Assembly: GCA_944325515.1 (NCBI GenBank)
Contig: CALVAO010000011.1
Span: 1-64,000, forward strand
DNA length: 64,000 bases
Direction of reading: 5' to 3'
DNA from: Candidatus Gastranaerophilales bacterium
GTDB taxonomy: Bacteria; Cyanobacteriota; Vampirovibrionia; Gastranaerophilales; Gastranaerophilaceae
The notes below the pieces were generated by a model. It was given only the letters and a program-made list of their open reading frames with translations, was not told the origin of the DNA and searched no databases. Position 1 is the stretch's first letter, and every line of letters starts with the position of its first letter. This document shows positions 35,646 to 44,515 of the stretch, piece after piece. Made by a program: the position numbers and the translations under genes.

Positions 35646-36798
35646 TTTTGTATCTAAAATAAAAGTAAAACAGCGCAAGAAAGCCGAAGAATGTAAAGAA
35701 TGAACCTGTTAGTGCAGTGTATTCATATCCCATGTTATGTGCAATAGGAATTCCTCCTGCATAAGCACCGATTGCGTTTCCAAGATTGAATGAAATTTGT
35801 GAGCAGCAGGCGCCAAGCATTTCTCCGCCTTTTGCATTTTTTATTAAAAGTATTTGCTGCGGAGCAGAAACTCCGAAAAGACAGGCAGTACATACACACA
35901 TAAGCAGTACAGATACCAAAGGATTTGAACCGTCTAAGAATATTAGAATGAGTGATACGAACGCAGTTAGTTGTATAAATCCCGCAGTTAAAGAGGGTGA
36001 AAACTTATCAGACAGCTTTCCGCCCCATATGTTTCCTATATACATTCCGAATCCGGCAAGTACCATAAGCAGAGAAATATATTTTGGAGCAATGCCGGAT
36101 AGAGTTACAAGAAGGGGATTTATATAACTGTACCAGCAGAATATACCGCCGTTTCCCATTATAACTGCAATGATTAACAGCCATGGCGCAAGTGATTTGA
36201 ATATTTTAAACTGCCCTCTAAAACCTGTGTCGGGTAATGGTTTCAGTGAAGGGATTAATTTTTTAACCGAATATAAAATAAAAAGTCCAAATAGTCCTAT
36301 TAGTAAAAAAATTATTCTCCAGGAGAAATTATGACTTAAAAAAGTTCCGAAAGGTATTCCTGCAAGGTTGGCAATAGTCATGCCCGAAACCATTGTAGCA
36401 ACAGCCTGTGTTTTTTTATCTTTATCAGCAAGTTTTTCAGCAACGATTGCTCCGACTCCAAAAAATGCGCCGTGCGGAAGTCCTGCTATAAACCTCAATG
36501 AACACAAAACATAGTAGTTCCACGCAAAAGCAGATAAAAAATTTGAAATCGTAAAGATAGAAACCAGAGCTATTAAAATTGTTTTCAGTGGTTTAGTCCT
36601 GCCTAGAATAACAAGTAATATTGAACCAAATACAACTCCAAGTGCATAAAATGAAATAAAATTTCCTGCAGTTGAAATAGATACTTTCATTGATTCAGCA
36701 GTGTCCGGCAGAATTCCCATCATTACATATTCTGTCATTCCAAGTCCAAATGTACCGAAGGCTAACGGTAACAGGCATTTACTTTTTCTTATTGCCAT
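35629..36798 (-). CDS. MFS transporter, AraJ-like
   Basis: A 389-aa, 12-helix major facilitator family transporter of the sugar-efflux / AraJ-type group. The first helix ends FGLGMTEYVMMGILP, loop 2-3 has GRTKPLKTI and the fourth-fifth region VSGMTIANLAGIPFGTFL. Such proteins export sugars or drugs; the substrate is unknown. The start at 36798 (AGGGAAAG upstream) is preferred over 36873, which would add a charged non-membrane tail. It overlaps the end of the SulP gene by 20 nt, so these two are co-transcribed. Its end overlaps the HD gene by 17 nt. Confidence 0.9.
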   Translation of the reverse strand: MAIRKSKCLLPLAFGTFGLGMTEYVMMGILPDTAESMKVSISTAGNFISFYALGVVFGSILLVILGRTKPLKTILIALVSIFTISNFLSAFAWNYYVLCSLRFIAGLPHGAFFGVGAIVAEKLADKDKKTQAVATMVSGMTIANLAGIPFGTFLSHNFSWRIIFLLIGLFGLFILYSVKKLIPSLKPLPDTGFRGQFKIFKSLAPWLLIIAVIMGNGGIFCWYSYINPLLVTLSGIAPKYISLLMVLAGFGMYIGNIWGGKLSDKFSPSLTAGFIQLTAFVSLILIFLDGSNPLVSVLLMCVCTACLFGVSAPQQILLIKNAKGGEMLGACCSQISFNLGNAIGAYAGGIPIAHNMGYEYTALTGSFFTFFGFLALFYFYFRYKTRGNT

Positions 36799-38434
36799 TA
36801 ATCTTTCCCTGCCAGAAGTGGCGCTTTTCAACTTTCTTTTTAAGCTTATCTTTTGCAAATTCAATTGCTTCAAGTTCGGTATAGAAAACTTTATCTTCGC
36901 TTATCTGCGCGATTATACCGTGGTCATTTAATTGTTTATATATTTCTTTGTTGTTTATAACCAGAATTATTTTTATTTTTTGTGCCTTAAGTCTTATAAT
37001 AATATCTTCTAAAGCAAATATAGCAGAAATATCCAATAAGGCATCTGACGAATAGTCAAGAATTAATATCTTAGTTCCCCACAAATCCTCAAATTGTGAA
37101 ACAAGCTGGGTTGCGGAACCGAAAAAGAATTGTCCGTCAATATGCACAACGCGGATTTTGTGTTTGTAATCTTTATCAAGCAGTTTTTCAAGCTGTTCTA
37201 TATCTTTGTCATAAACTGTTTTTTGTACAAGTTTTGCGCTGTCAGCGGTTCTTTTTGCATATAAAAGAGCTGCGCATGTTATACCTGCGCCTACTGCTAC
37301 AATTAAATTATAAAATACTGTTAAAACAAATACTATCAGTAAAACATATAAATCATCTTTAGGTGCATATTTAATAACTTTAAGCAGTTTAACATCAATA
37401 ATATCATACCCGATTTTTATTAAGATTCCTGCAAGAACTGCAAGCGGAATTTGTGCAACAAAACCGGACAGCCAGAAAAGTAGTACAATAAGAATTATAG
37501 GATTTATAACTGCGGTTAATCTTGTTGTTGAGCCTGTATTAATAGCCGCAACTGTTCTCATTGTAGCGGCAGAACCCGGAAGAGAACCGGTTAAAGCACA
37601 GACCATGTTTCCTATGCCCTGTCCTAACAGCATATTTTTAGATGGTGTTCTGGTTTTCAAAAGTGAATCCGCTACAAGCACCGTAAGCAGGCTTTCTGCA
37701 GAAAGAACGATTGCAAGCATTACAGCATAACTAAAATAAGTTATAACTTCGTGCAGGTGTGCTTTAGGCAGTGTAATTGCCGGTAAATTGACAGATATTT
37801 CAGAAATCCTGTCTACATTTAACCCCATTTTTATTGAAATAAGTGTGCATATAACAAGTGCAATTGCTTGAGAAGGAATGATTTTATTGAATTTTTTAGG
37901 GATTGCAAAAACTATTGCAAGTGTAAGTACACCGATAAAAAGCGCATCAAAATTAATATTATCGAGATTTTGGAATAACGCGGTAATACTGTTTATGGTA
38001 TTAGACATTACAGGGCATCCGATAAGCGGATTTATCTGCATTATTATAATAATTGTTCCGACACCGTTCATAAAACCGGAGATTACAGGATAAGGAACAT
38101 ATTTAACTATGGTAGGAAGCGATGTAAGAGCAAGTGCAATCTGCAAAATTCCTGCCATAAAGATTACGAGGATAACAGAAGATATGTCAGCATTCAGTGC
38201 ATGCATGACAGATGCCACAACAATTGTTACCGGTCCTGTAATTCCGGAAACAAGCGGAACTTTAGCCCCGATAATACCTGCAATGAAGCAGAGAATTATA
38301 GCACCCCATACGCCTGCTCCTGCACCGAAACCGGTAGCTACTCCGAAAGCTAAAGCCTGCGGTAGTGCTACAATTGCGGAATTTAAACTTCCTAATATAT
38401 CCCCTAAAAATATTTTTAATTTTGTTTTTATCAT
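36779..38434 (-). CDS. SulP family anion transporter with STAS domain
   Basis: A 551-aa SLC26/SulP protein: about 10-12 helices (SLNSAIVALPQALAFGVATG, SGFMNGVGTIIIIMQI, LLGQGIGNMVCALTGSLPGSAAT) and a C-terminal STAS domain (VVHIDGQFFFGSATQ... ILDYSSDALLDISA). Members move sulfate, bicarbonate or other anions. The STAS domain and full helix count argue for a functional transporter. It is followed by the MFS gene and is preceded by a repeat-rich gap. No ribosome binding site stands out before its ATG. Confidence 0.93.
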   Translation of the reverse strand: MIKTKLKIFLGDILGSLNSAIVALPQALAFGVATGFGAGAGVWGAIILCFIAGIIGAKVPLVSGITGPVTIVVASVMHALNADISSVILVIFMAGILQIALALTSLPTIVKYVPYPVISGFMNGVGTIIIIMQINPLIGCPVMSNTINSITALFQNLDNINFDALFIGVLTLAIVFAIPKKFNKIIPSQAIALVICTLISIKMGLNVDRISEISVNLPAITLPKAHLHEVITYFSYAVMLAIVLSAESLLTVLVADSLLKTRTPSKNMLLGQGIGNMVCALTGSLPGSAATMRTVAAINTGSTTRLTAVINPIILIVLLFWLSGFVAQIPLAVLAGILIKIGYDIIDVKLLKVIKYAPKDDLYVLLIVFVLTVFYNLIVAVGAGITCAALLYAKRTADSAKLVQKTVYDKDIEQLEKLLDKDYKHKIRVVHIDGQFFFGSATQLVSQFEDLWGTKILILDYSSDALLDISAIFALEDIIIRLKAQKIKIILVINNKEIYKQLNDHGIIAQISEDKVFYTELEAIEFAKDKLKKKVEKRHFWQGKINGNKKK

Positions 38435-38744
38435 AAACCAATACTAACATAAAAAATTATAACTTAAAAAGCTATGATTTGTATTACACCTGTATTAGGT
38501 CGTATTCATGTAATTTATTTACATTCTCCGGTGATTTTAAGTTTGTAATGATAGTACAATATTAACTGCGTCTACTCCTTCACTGTATGTGAAGCGGATT
38601 TGCAGACGGACGGGGGCAAAGGGGTAAAGGGGTAAATATATAAGTCGGGTAGTCGTAGGGTAGACTTCAGTCTACCTTATTATTTGGTAGTCTGGTAGGG
38701 TGCGGTCACTACCGCACCCTTACTCTACTTATTAGAACATTTAT
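38435..38744. repeat. Intergenic gap with 84-bp element and hairpins
   Basis: No gene in these 310 nt. It holds copy 2 of the 84-bp element (38569-38652), a GGTAGACTTCAGTCTACC hairpin near 38656-38673, and a GGGTGCGGTCACTACCGCACCC hairpin near 38699-38720, the latter of the same class as those at 8922-9096 and 39551-39573. Confidence 0.6.
38569..38652 (+). repeat. 84-bp dispersed element, copy 2
   Basis: Aligns without gaps with 26088-26171. The most conserved part is GACGGACGGGGG followed by AAAGGGGTAAAGGGG and AAATATATAAGTC. The 5' third differs more. It lies between genes in both cases. Confidence 0.7.
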
Positions 38745-39347
38745 CTATATTTTTTCAAAATCTGCCACACCGTGTTTGCATATCGGGCAGATAAAATCCG
38801 GCGGTAAATTTTCGCCTTCATAAATATAACCGCAAATCTTACATCTCCAGCCTTTTTTAGAAGTCGGCTGCGGGCGGGGTTTAATATTTTTCTGGTAATA
38901 GGAATATGTAACAGTCGGCTCATCAGATAAGATTTCAGCAGCAACAAGCTGGGCAATAAACAGGGTATGTGTTCCTAAATCGATTTCTTGTTTTACATAA
39001 GCCGATATATAGGAATTTGTGTTTTGCGTAATATACAAAACTCCGTTAGGACTCCTTTTTGTGTCATAAAAAGAAGCAAATTTATCCGTATCGCGTCCGG
39101 AATGGAATCCGAAATGTTCAAAAATTTCAAATTTAGCGCTTTCTGATAGAATTGAAACATTAAATTTTTTAGTTCTTTGAATCATTTCATTTGTGTAATT
39201 CTTTTTATTTACGGCAATCGCAATCTGCAGCGGGTCGGATGTAACCTGCATAACTGTATTAATAATGCATCCGTTATCCTTTTCTCCCTCATTTGCAGTT
39301 AAAACATAAAGCCCGTAGCCGATATTAAACAAAACATTATTATTCAT
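38745..39347 (-). CDS. hrb: High-molecular-weight rubredoxin: flavin reductase-rubredoxin fusion
   Basis: A 200-aa fusion. Residues 1-155 are a flavin-reductase-like FMN-binding domain (FNIGYGLYVLTANEGEKDNGC, NTVMQVTSDPLQIAIAVNKKNY, FHSGRDTDKFA). Residues 165-200 are rubredoxin (WRCKICGYIYEG and FICPICKHGVADF: two C-x2-C pairs binding Fe). In Moorella the Hrb protein passes electrons from NADH to a flavodiiron protein that reduces NO or O2. No flavodiiron gene lies beside it here. The start follows a GGGAGTTTTAT ribosome binding site. Confidence 0.9.
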   Translation of the reverse strand: MNNNVLFNIGYGLYVLTANEGEKDNGCIINTVMQVTSDPLQIAIAVNKKNYTNEMIQRTKKFNVSILSESAKFEIFEHFGFHSGRDTDKFASFYDTKRSPNGVLYITQNTNSYISAYVKQEIDLGTHTLFIAQLVAAEILSDEPTVTYSYYQKNIKPRPQPTSKKGWRCKICGYIYEGENLPPDFICPICKHGVADFEKI

Positions 39348-39635
39348 ATAAAACTCCCTTATTACACTATGCTATTACAGATATAATAATAGTGCAATAA
39401 AGTAAATTAATACATATTTTCTGCTTCTTCCTTAAAATACGAAACGCCAGTTGAGTATTAGAAATTCTTGGTGAGGGGGCAGACCCGTTAGGGGAATATT
39501 GAAGATAAGTATAATATTAATCAATTAGCATACGAATAAAACCGATGCATGGGTAGGGTGCAAATTTTTGCACCAATATTTTTCATAAACAAATATCTGC
39601 TGGCAATTTTTATATCAAATCCTTGCTTATATATT
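39348..39635. repeat. Intergenic gap with inverted 98-bp element
   Basis: Contains the inverted copy of the 8951-9048 element at 39514-39611, including a GGTGCAAATTTTTGCACC hairpin. The remaining 165 nt show nothing recognisable. Confidence 0.6.
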
Positions 39636-40466
39636 TTATACCTGCTCGACTTCAAGATTTTTGTCAACTTTATCTTTTAGAACAGATTCTACAAAAGATT
39701 TTAGAGTCATGGTTGCATTTTTACATCCGCTGCACATGCCGGTTAATTTAACTTTTACCTTATTTCCATCAACATCAACAAGCTCAACGTCACCGCCGTC
39801 TTTTTGCAGCTGCGGTGAAATCTGCTGGTCAATAACTTTACTGATTTTTAAGATTTTTTGCGTTGGCGTAAGCTCTGCTGTCTGTCCGGCTTTCTTGTAA
39901 TATGTTTCCAGCATATCCTTGATTACGCCCCTGCATCTTCCGCAAGCACCGCCTGCTTTTGTATAATTTGTAACCTCATCCACTGTTTTAAGTCCGTTTA
40001 CCTTAATAGCTTCCCATATCTGGTTTTCTGTTACATTGAAACAGGTGCATATAATCTTTTCTCCGCTCGGGTTCAGCCCCTCTTCCATTGCAATCACATC
40101 TTCTCCGTAATACTTTTTAATAGCATCCTCTAAAGCTTCGTGCCCCATAACAGAACAGTGCATCTTCTCCTGCGGAAGTCCGTCAAGCTCATCTGCGATA
40201 TCTTTATTAGTAATCTTAGCTGCTTCATCAATGGTTTTTCCGATAATCATTTCAGTCAGAATACTTGATGAAGCTACCGCAGAGCCGCACCCGAAAGTTT
40301 GGAATTTCGCATCTTTAATAACTTTACCGTCAAGTTTTATATATAATTTTAAAGAATCTCCGCAGGCTAAAGAACCGGCTTCTCCAATCAAATCCGCATC
40401 ATCAATTTTCCCTACATTCCTTGGATTTCTGTAATGATCCAGGACCTTCTCCGAATATTCCCACAT
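39636..40466 (-). CDS. nifU: NifU-type Fe-S cluster scaffold
   Basis: A 276-aa full-length NifU with three parts: an IscU-like scaffold (ACGDSLKLYIK, FGCGSAVASSS, MHCSVMGHEAL with cluster ligands Cys), a central [2Fe-2S] BFD-like domain (CTCFNVTE and GGACGRCRGV), and a C-terminal NifU/Nfu domain (LTGMCSGCKNATMTLK). It builds Fe-S clusters for transfer to target enzymes and serves as a housekeeping scaffold in nitrogen-fixing and anaerobic bacteria. No nifS, iscS or nif gene is near, so general Fe-S supply rather than nitrogen fixation is likely. Monocistronic, with AGAGGAAAT before the start. Confidence 0.95.
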   Translation of the reverse strand: MWEYSEKVLDHYRNPRNVGKIDDADLIGEAGSLACGDSLKLYIKLDGKVIKDAKFQTFGCGSAVASSSILTEMIIGKTIDEAAKITNKDIADELDGLPQEKMHCSVMGHEALEDAIKKYYGEDVIAMEEGLNPSGEKIICTCFNVTENQIWEAIKVNGLKTVDEVTNYTKAGGACGRCRGVIKDMLETYYKKAGQTAELTPTQKILKISKVIDQQISPQLQKDGGDVELVDVDGNKVKVKLTGMCSGCKNATMTLKSFVESVLKDKVDKNLEVEQV

Positions 40467-40567
40467 AATAATTTCCTCTTTTTGAAGTTGAATTTTTACA
40501 ATATAATTCTACTACAAAAAGAGGAAATAAAAATGTCTGAATTCAGTACTTTAAAACTTGACGTAAA

Positions 40568-40852
40568 CTAAATATCTTTTCTTTTTTTGGCAGACAATAA
40601 TATAACGTCCTGGTCAAATTTTGACAGAGTATTGAATTGCTTTTCTGCTTCTTTTAATTCTTCCGGCATTTTTTTTGCATTTTTATCCAGTAAAAATTCC
40701 GCAAATTTATCAAGTGCTGAAAGTTTTTCACCCTGCTTTGTTTCTGCCTGTCTTTTATTGACCCTCTTTATTAATTCTTTAGAAATTTCATTCTTTTTTA
40801 CCCATTTTGATTTCATAGAGGGGTTTGTACTACTAATCGGTGCTATTTTCAT
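40568..40852 (-). CDS. Small unknown basic protein with MKIAPIS start
   Basis: A 94-aa lysine-rich helical protein. AAAGGAAG precedes its ATG. The N-terminus MKIAPISSTNP fits a short N-terminal form recurring in unknown genes of this window (MKITPV at 23175, MNIISPS at 45502). No domain recognised. It is the last in a run of three small genes (41398 to 40568) transcribed together with gaps of 8 and 19 nt. Confidence 0.6.
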   Translation of the reverse strand: MKIAPISSTNPSMKSKWVKKNEISKELIKRVNKRQAETKQGEKLSALDKFAEFLLDKNAKKMPEELKEAEKQFNTLSKFDQDVILLSAKKRKDI

Positions 40853-40871
40853 TTCGGCTTCCTTTCTTTAA

Positions 40872-41075
40872 CTATCTATTTTTTATACTGTCACGAGCTT
40901 TTTTATAAGCCGTATTTAATTTTTTCTTATCTTTGATTAAATCAAGAATTTCTTCATTTTCAGACAACTGCATCATTTTGCTGTAAAAAGTATCTTTTGC
41001 CATTTTATTATTGACTTTATTTCTTGCAATCCCCATAGCATTTGCTCTTAGAATTGTTTCGATAGAAATTTTCAT
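40872..41075 (-). CDS. Small unknown basic protein
   Basis: A 67-aa basic helical protein, starting MKISIETILRANAMG. AGAGGAG lies just before ATG. It is 8 nt downstream of the 104-aa gene and 19 nt upstream of the 94-aa gene, so all three belong to one transcript. No cysteines or membrane segments. Function unknown. Confidence 0.6.
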   Translation of the reverse strand: MKISIETILRANAMGIARNKVNNKMAKDTFYSKMMQLSENEEILDLIKDKKKLNTAYKKARDSIKNR

Positions 41076-41083
41076 AATCTCCT

Positions 41084-41398
41084 CTAATTCTGTAATTTCT
41101 TTTCTTCTTGTTTTAAGAATTCGCAGTCAGCTTCCAGTCTTTTATCTTCCATAGCATTAATCAATTCTTCAATATCTTTTATCTGCCCGAGTTCAAATCC
41201 TGCTTCCGCATATAAAACACAATCGTTACAGAGTCTGTAATTCCCGTACTGAACAGAACCTGCAAGGGATTTAGTATCTCCGCAGGCATCGCAGGTGAAA
41301 AATTCATTTTCACAATCCGGATTCTCTTCAATATCATCCAGACGCATCTGCTCTACTACTAATTGCATTTCTTTTATTACATCTTCTTTTGATTTCAT
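41084..41398 (-). CDS. Small zinc-ribbon-like unknown protein
   Basis: A 104-aa acidic protein with two C-x2-C pairs (FTCDACGDTK near residue 34 and LCNDCVLYA near residue 57), which fits a treble-clef or zinc-ribbon fold between two helices. AAGGAAGG precedes its ATG. It opens a three-gene train of small proteins, just downstream of pdxJ in the same direction (40-nt gap). A role in RNA or protein binding is possible, but nothing proves it. Confidence 0.65.
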   Translation of the reverse strand: MKSKEDVIKEMQLVVEQMRLDDIEENPDCENEFFTCDACGDTKSLAGSVQYGNYRLCNDCVLYAEAGFELGQIKDIEELINAMEDKRLEADCEFLKQEEKKLQN

Positions 41399-41438
41399 TT
41401 TATTAACCTTCCTTATCGCATGGAATGTCGTGCAGCAG

Positions 41439-42152
41439 CTAACCTTCTACAAGAGCTTTCATTTCTTTTACAGCTTTCTCAAGCCCGACAAAAACCGCTC
41501 TTGAAATTATTGAATGCCCTATATTTAATTCCACAAGATTAGGAATTTCATGCATTCTGCTGACATTCTGATAATTTAATCCATGCCCTGCGTTAACTTT
41601 TAACCCGAAGTTTTGTGCAAATATAGCCGCACCTTTCAACTCTTCAAAAGTCTTTTCTTCTTCCAGAGTTCCAAAAGCTTCAGAATATCTTCCTGTATGA
41701 AGTTCTATAAAAGGAGCCCCCGTTTTTGACACAGCAGATATTTGCTGTATATCCGGATCAATAAAGAAACTTACTTCAATCTTTTTTTCAAGTAAAGGTC
41801 TGGTAAATTCAATTGCCCATTTCAATTGTCCTGCTACATCCAATCCGCCTTCAGTTGTGACTTCCTGCCTTTTTTCCGGAACAATACAAACTGCATGCGG
41901 ACGTATCCGGAGCGCAATCTCCTGCATTTCCTTAGTCATAGCCATTTCTAAATTAAGTCTTACACGCGGAAGCATTCTTATTGCTTCTACATCCTTATCT
42001 TTAATATGCCTTCTGTCTTCTCTCAAATGAGTAGTTATAGAAGCGACTCCGCATTCCTTGCAAATCCTTGCTGCAGTCAAAACATCCGGCTCTACACCGC
42101 CTCTTGCATTTCTTAACGTAGCAACATGATCTATATTTACACCAAGTAACAT
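41439..42152 (-). CDS. pdxJ: Pyridoxine 5'-phosphate synthase
   Basis: Condenses 3-amino-2-oxopropyl phosphate with deoxyxylulose phosphate in DXP-dependent vitamin B6 synthesis. The 237-aa protein has the family's opening LGVNIDHVATLRNARGG, the EDRRHI segment, CIVPEKRQEVTTEGGLD, ELHTGRYSEAF, and NAGHGLNYQN. AAGGAGC precedes ATG. It starts 28 nt after the MurT-like gene; pdxA is not seen here. Confidence 0.97.
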   Translation of the reverse strand: MLLGVNIDHVATLRNARGGVEPDVLTAARICKECGVASITTHLREDRRHIKDKDVEAIRMLPRVRLNLEMAMTKEMQEIALRIRPHAVCIVPEKRQEVTTEGGLDVAGQLKWAIEFTRPLLEKKIEVSFFIDPDIQQISAVSKTGAPFIELHTGRYSEAFGTLEEEKTFEELKGAAIFAQNFGLKVNAGHGLNYQNVSRMHEIPNLVELNIGHSIISRAVFVGLEKAVKEMKALVEG

Positions 42153-42179
42153 TACTATCAGCTCCTTTTTAAAGATTTT

Positions 42180-43493
42180 CTATCTGTCCGAATATTTTAA
42201 ACATTTTATTTTATTAAGCTTTAACAATGCTGTATATGTCGGCAGTATTGTAATACTATTATCCGACGAGCAGCCGATATATTCAACAGCTTTTTTTATA
42301 TTGTTTATTATTTTTATATTTTTTATTCCCGCATACTTAAGTCTTAATGCCATGTCATTTGCCCTAATCCCCGACACAACAATTTCTTTTTGAACATCTT
42401 TCAGCAGTTCAAACTCCGCATCCCAGAGCCAGGAAACGTCCCTTCCGTCAGCATAGTTGTCATTGATTATAATCAGCAGGTTTGAATCTTTATTGACTGT
42501 TTTTAGAACTTCATTAGCCCCTATAGGATTTTTAATCAATTGTATTAATACTTTTTTTCCGTCCAAATATTTCACTTCGCTTCTGCCAAACATAACTTTA
42601 AAAGATTTTAGGCAGTCTTCAACATTTTGGACTCCCAGTTCAAGACAGAGTGATATTGCAGCCAGAGCATTATATGCATTGAATAATCCTACAAGCGGAA
42701 TTTCATAGTTTACTCCATTAATCTTTAGTACAGAACAATCCTTGTATAGAGTAACATCTGCAGCATATTTCGGATTAGGGCGTTTATATCCGCAGGAACA
42801 ATAATAATGTCCCTGCTGTGCATAAAATTTATCTTCATATATTAGAGGGCGTCCGCATGTACAGTTAAAGCTTTCTTCTGTTTCAGATTTTGTCTTCAAG
42901 CTTTCATCAGCATAATATACATTTTCCATTCCGTAAAATATTTTATTGCTGCCTTCAAATGATGCAACCAGAGGGTCATCTGCATTTAACAATAAATTAA
43001 GATTCGTTTTTTTATTTATACCATCTTGTATAAGTTTTTTTGTTGTTGCGAGCTCCCCGTATCTGTCAAGCTGGTCACGGAACAGATTGGTTACAATAAG
43101 ATAATCTGCATCAAACCTGTCATAAATTTTTGAAAGATATGCTTCATCCGACTCGATAACTGAATAATCTGTTGTTATAAACGGTTTAACGGAAAGCGCC
43201 AGAGCATTCACCACACCGGTAAGCATGTTTGCACCCATGGCATTATTGATTACTGTGGCTCCGGAACTTTTAAGAATATGAGATACCAGTCCGGACGTTG
43301 TTGTTTTTCCGTTAGTTCCTGTTACATTAATCTTGGTTTTGATATATTTGTTACACATGCTCAAAAAACGAGGGCAGATTTTCAGTACCAGCCTGCCGAT
43401 GATGGACGTTCCGGAAGATATTCCCGTCGTTTTCAAGAACAAATATACTAACCTTGCAAGCAATAGTGAAACATAAAAACTAATCTTTTCCAC
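42180..43493 (-). CDS. murT: MurT-like lipid II isoglutaminyl synthase subunit
   Basis: A 437-aa Mur-ligase-like protein of the MurT group. ATP-binding NVTGTNGKTTTSGLV, NAMGANMLTGV and the VNLFRDQLDRYGE-type region are present, and a cysteine cluster (C-x-C in FNCTCGRP, then YYCSCGYKRP) fits the MurT zinc ribbon; the C-terminus has the domain with NDNYADGRDVSWLWD. MurT with GatD amidates D-glutamate in peptidoglycan. No gatD is seen in this window, so the partner must be elsewhere or the function differs. GTG 43493 is chosen because GGGAGG lies upstream; the longer reading lacks one. Two hydrophobic residues blocks near the start are typical. Confidence 0.9.
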   Translation of the reverse strand: MEKISFYVSLLLARLVYLFLKTTGISSGTSIIGRLVLKICPRFLSMCNKYIKTKINVTGTNGKTTTSGLVSHILKSSGATVINNAMGANMLTGVVNALALSVKPFITTDYSVIESDEAYLSKIYDRFDADYLIVTNLFRDQLDRYGELATTKKLIQDGINKKTNLNLLLNADDPLVASFEGSNKIFYGMENVYYADESLKTKSETEESFNCTCGRPLIYEDKFYAQQGHYYCSCGYKRPNPKYAADVTLYKDCSVLKINGVNYEIPLVGLFNAYNALAAISLCLELGVQNVEDCLKSFKVMFGRSEVKYLDGKKVLIQLIKNPIGANEVLKTVNKDSNLLIIINDNYADGRDVSWLWDAEFELLKDVQKEIVVSGIRANDMALRLKYAGIKNIKIINNIKKAVEYIGCSSDNSITILPTYTALLKLNKIKCLKYSDR

Positions 43494-43660
43494 AACAAAT
43501 AATCCTCCCTTATAATCATATAATAAAACCTGTAATTCTAGTGCAGCATATTGTAAAGTTTTGTAAAAAGCATTGCTGTAAATTGAATAAAACCCGATAC
43601 ACATTCATATCATTTTGCTTTTCATGGTAAAATTTTTGTATTATCTAAGGAGGGCTTATT

Positions 43661-44263
43661 ATGTTAGACTTAATTAAATCAAGAAAAAGCGTGAGAAAAT
43701 ATTCAGACAAACATATTCCGGACGAAGATTTAAGAAAAATTCTTGAGGCAGGCAGACTTGCACCGTCATGGATGAATGTCCAGTGCTGGAAATTTATTTT
43801 GATTAAGTCACAGGAAACAAAAAACTTGCTATCCGAGCTTTCTGCCGGTCAAGTTCATGTTAAAAATGCGGATGCATTAATTGTATGTGTTGCAGACCTC
43901 AATGGATGGGAGGAAGCAAAGATTACCCATATATCTAAACCTGCTTTAAATCCTGCTCTTCAAGGAGATAACGGTCTTTTGATAAGAACAATGGAACAAA
44001 TTATTTATCCGATTTCATACATGATGCTGGAAGCAGAATCTTTGAATGTCAAATCATGTATTATCGGAGCTCTGGGAAATGAAATCACAGGAATTCTGCC
44101 GGAAGTTTATGCAAGAGTAAAAAATATACTCGGGCTTAATTCCAAACAGATTTTATCAACCATCATTACATTAGGATACGAAGCAGAACCGGCTCCTGTT
44201 GAGAAAAAACGCAAAGATTTTGACGACGTTGTATTTCTGGAAAAAATCGGATCTAAATTTTAA
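43661..44263 (+). CDS. Nitroreductase family protein
   Basis: A 200-aa FMN-binding nitroreductase-like flavoprotein: KSRKSVRKYSDKHIPDEDL at the start (phosphate-binding R/S), GRLAPSWMNVQCWKF, an ADALIVCVAD segment, and a C-terminal LGYEAEPAP. Such enzymes reduce nitro groups, quinones or other acceptors with NAD(P)H. AAGGAGGG precedes ATG 43661. It is divergent from the MurT gene and overlaps the next (convergent) gene by 4 nt at their stops. Confidence 0.92.
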   Translation: MLDLIKSRKSVRKYSDKHIPDEDLRKILEAGRLAPSWMNVQCWKFILIKSQETKNLLSELSAGQVHVKNADALIVCVADLNGWEEAKITHISKPALNPALQGDNGLLIRTMEQIIYPISYMMLEAESLNVKSCIIGALGNEITGILPEVYARVKNILGLNSKQILSTIITLGYEAEPAPVEKKRKDFDDVVFLEKIGSKF

Positions 44264-44466
44264 TCAAGTTCCGGCTCGCCATTCATAAGCTTTAAGATTT
44301 CTATAACTTTCGGCATCTGGCAGTCAAAAGAATAATGTGCTTTTTTAATAGAGCATTCTTTGCAGTTGCCGTTAAGTTTGTAGCATTCTATTGCCTGTTC
44401 TGTCCAATTCTTTGTTATGGAACCGGAAATCTCTGTTTTCGGCGGTTCAATTACATGATTCAGCAT
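44260..44466 (-). CDS. Small Cys-rich unknown protein
   Basis: A 68-aa protein with W-TEQAIECYK, C-x2-C (NCKECSI) and a later Cys (FDCQMPKV) before a C-terminal helix ending in LKLMNGEPELD. The pattern C-x(6)-C-x2-C-x(11)-C could bind a metal. From memory, similar short domains occur in related gut bacteria; this is not verified. Its stop overlaps that of the nitroreductase. A GGGGGAG site precedes the ATG. Confidence 0.6.
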   Translation of the reverse strand: MLNHVIEPPKTEISGSITKNWTEQAIECYKLNGNCKECSIKKAHYSFDCQMPKVIEILKLMNGEPELD

Positions 44467-44515
44467 TTACACTCTCCCCCTAATAGCAGAATATAACTCG
44501 AACTTAAATTATGCA

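Noticed and set aside
39636-40466. Nitrogen fixation locus
   Set aside because: NifU stands alone; no nifHDK, nifS or other nif gene is present.
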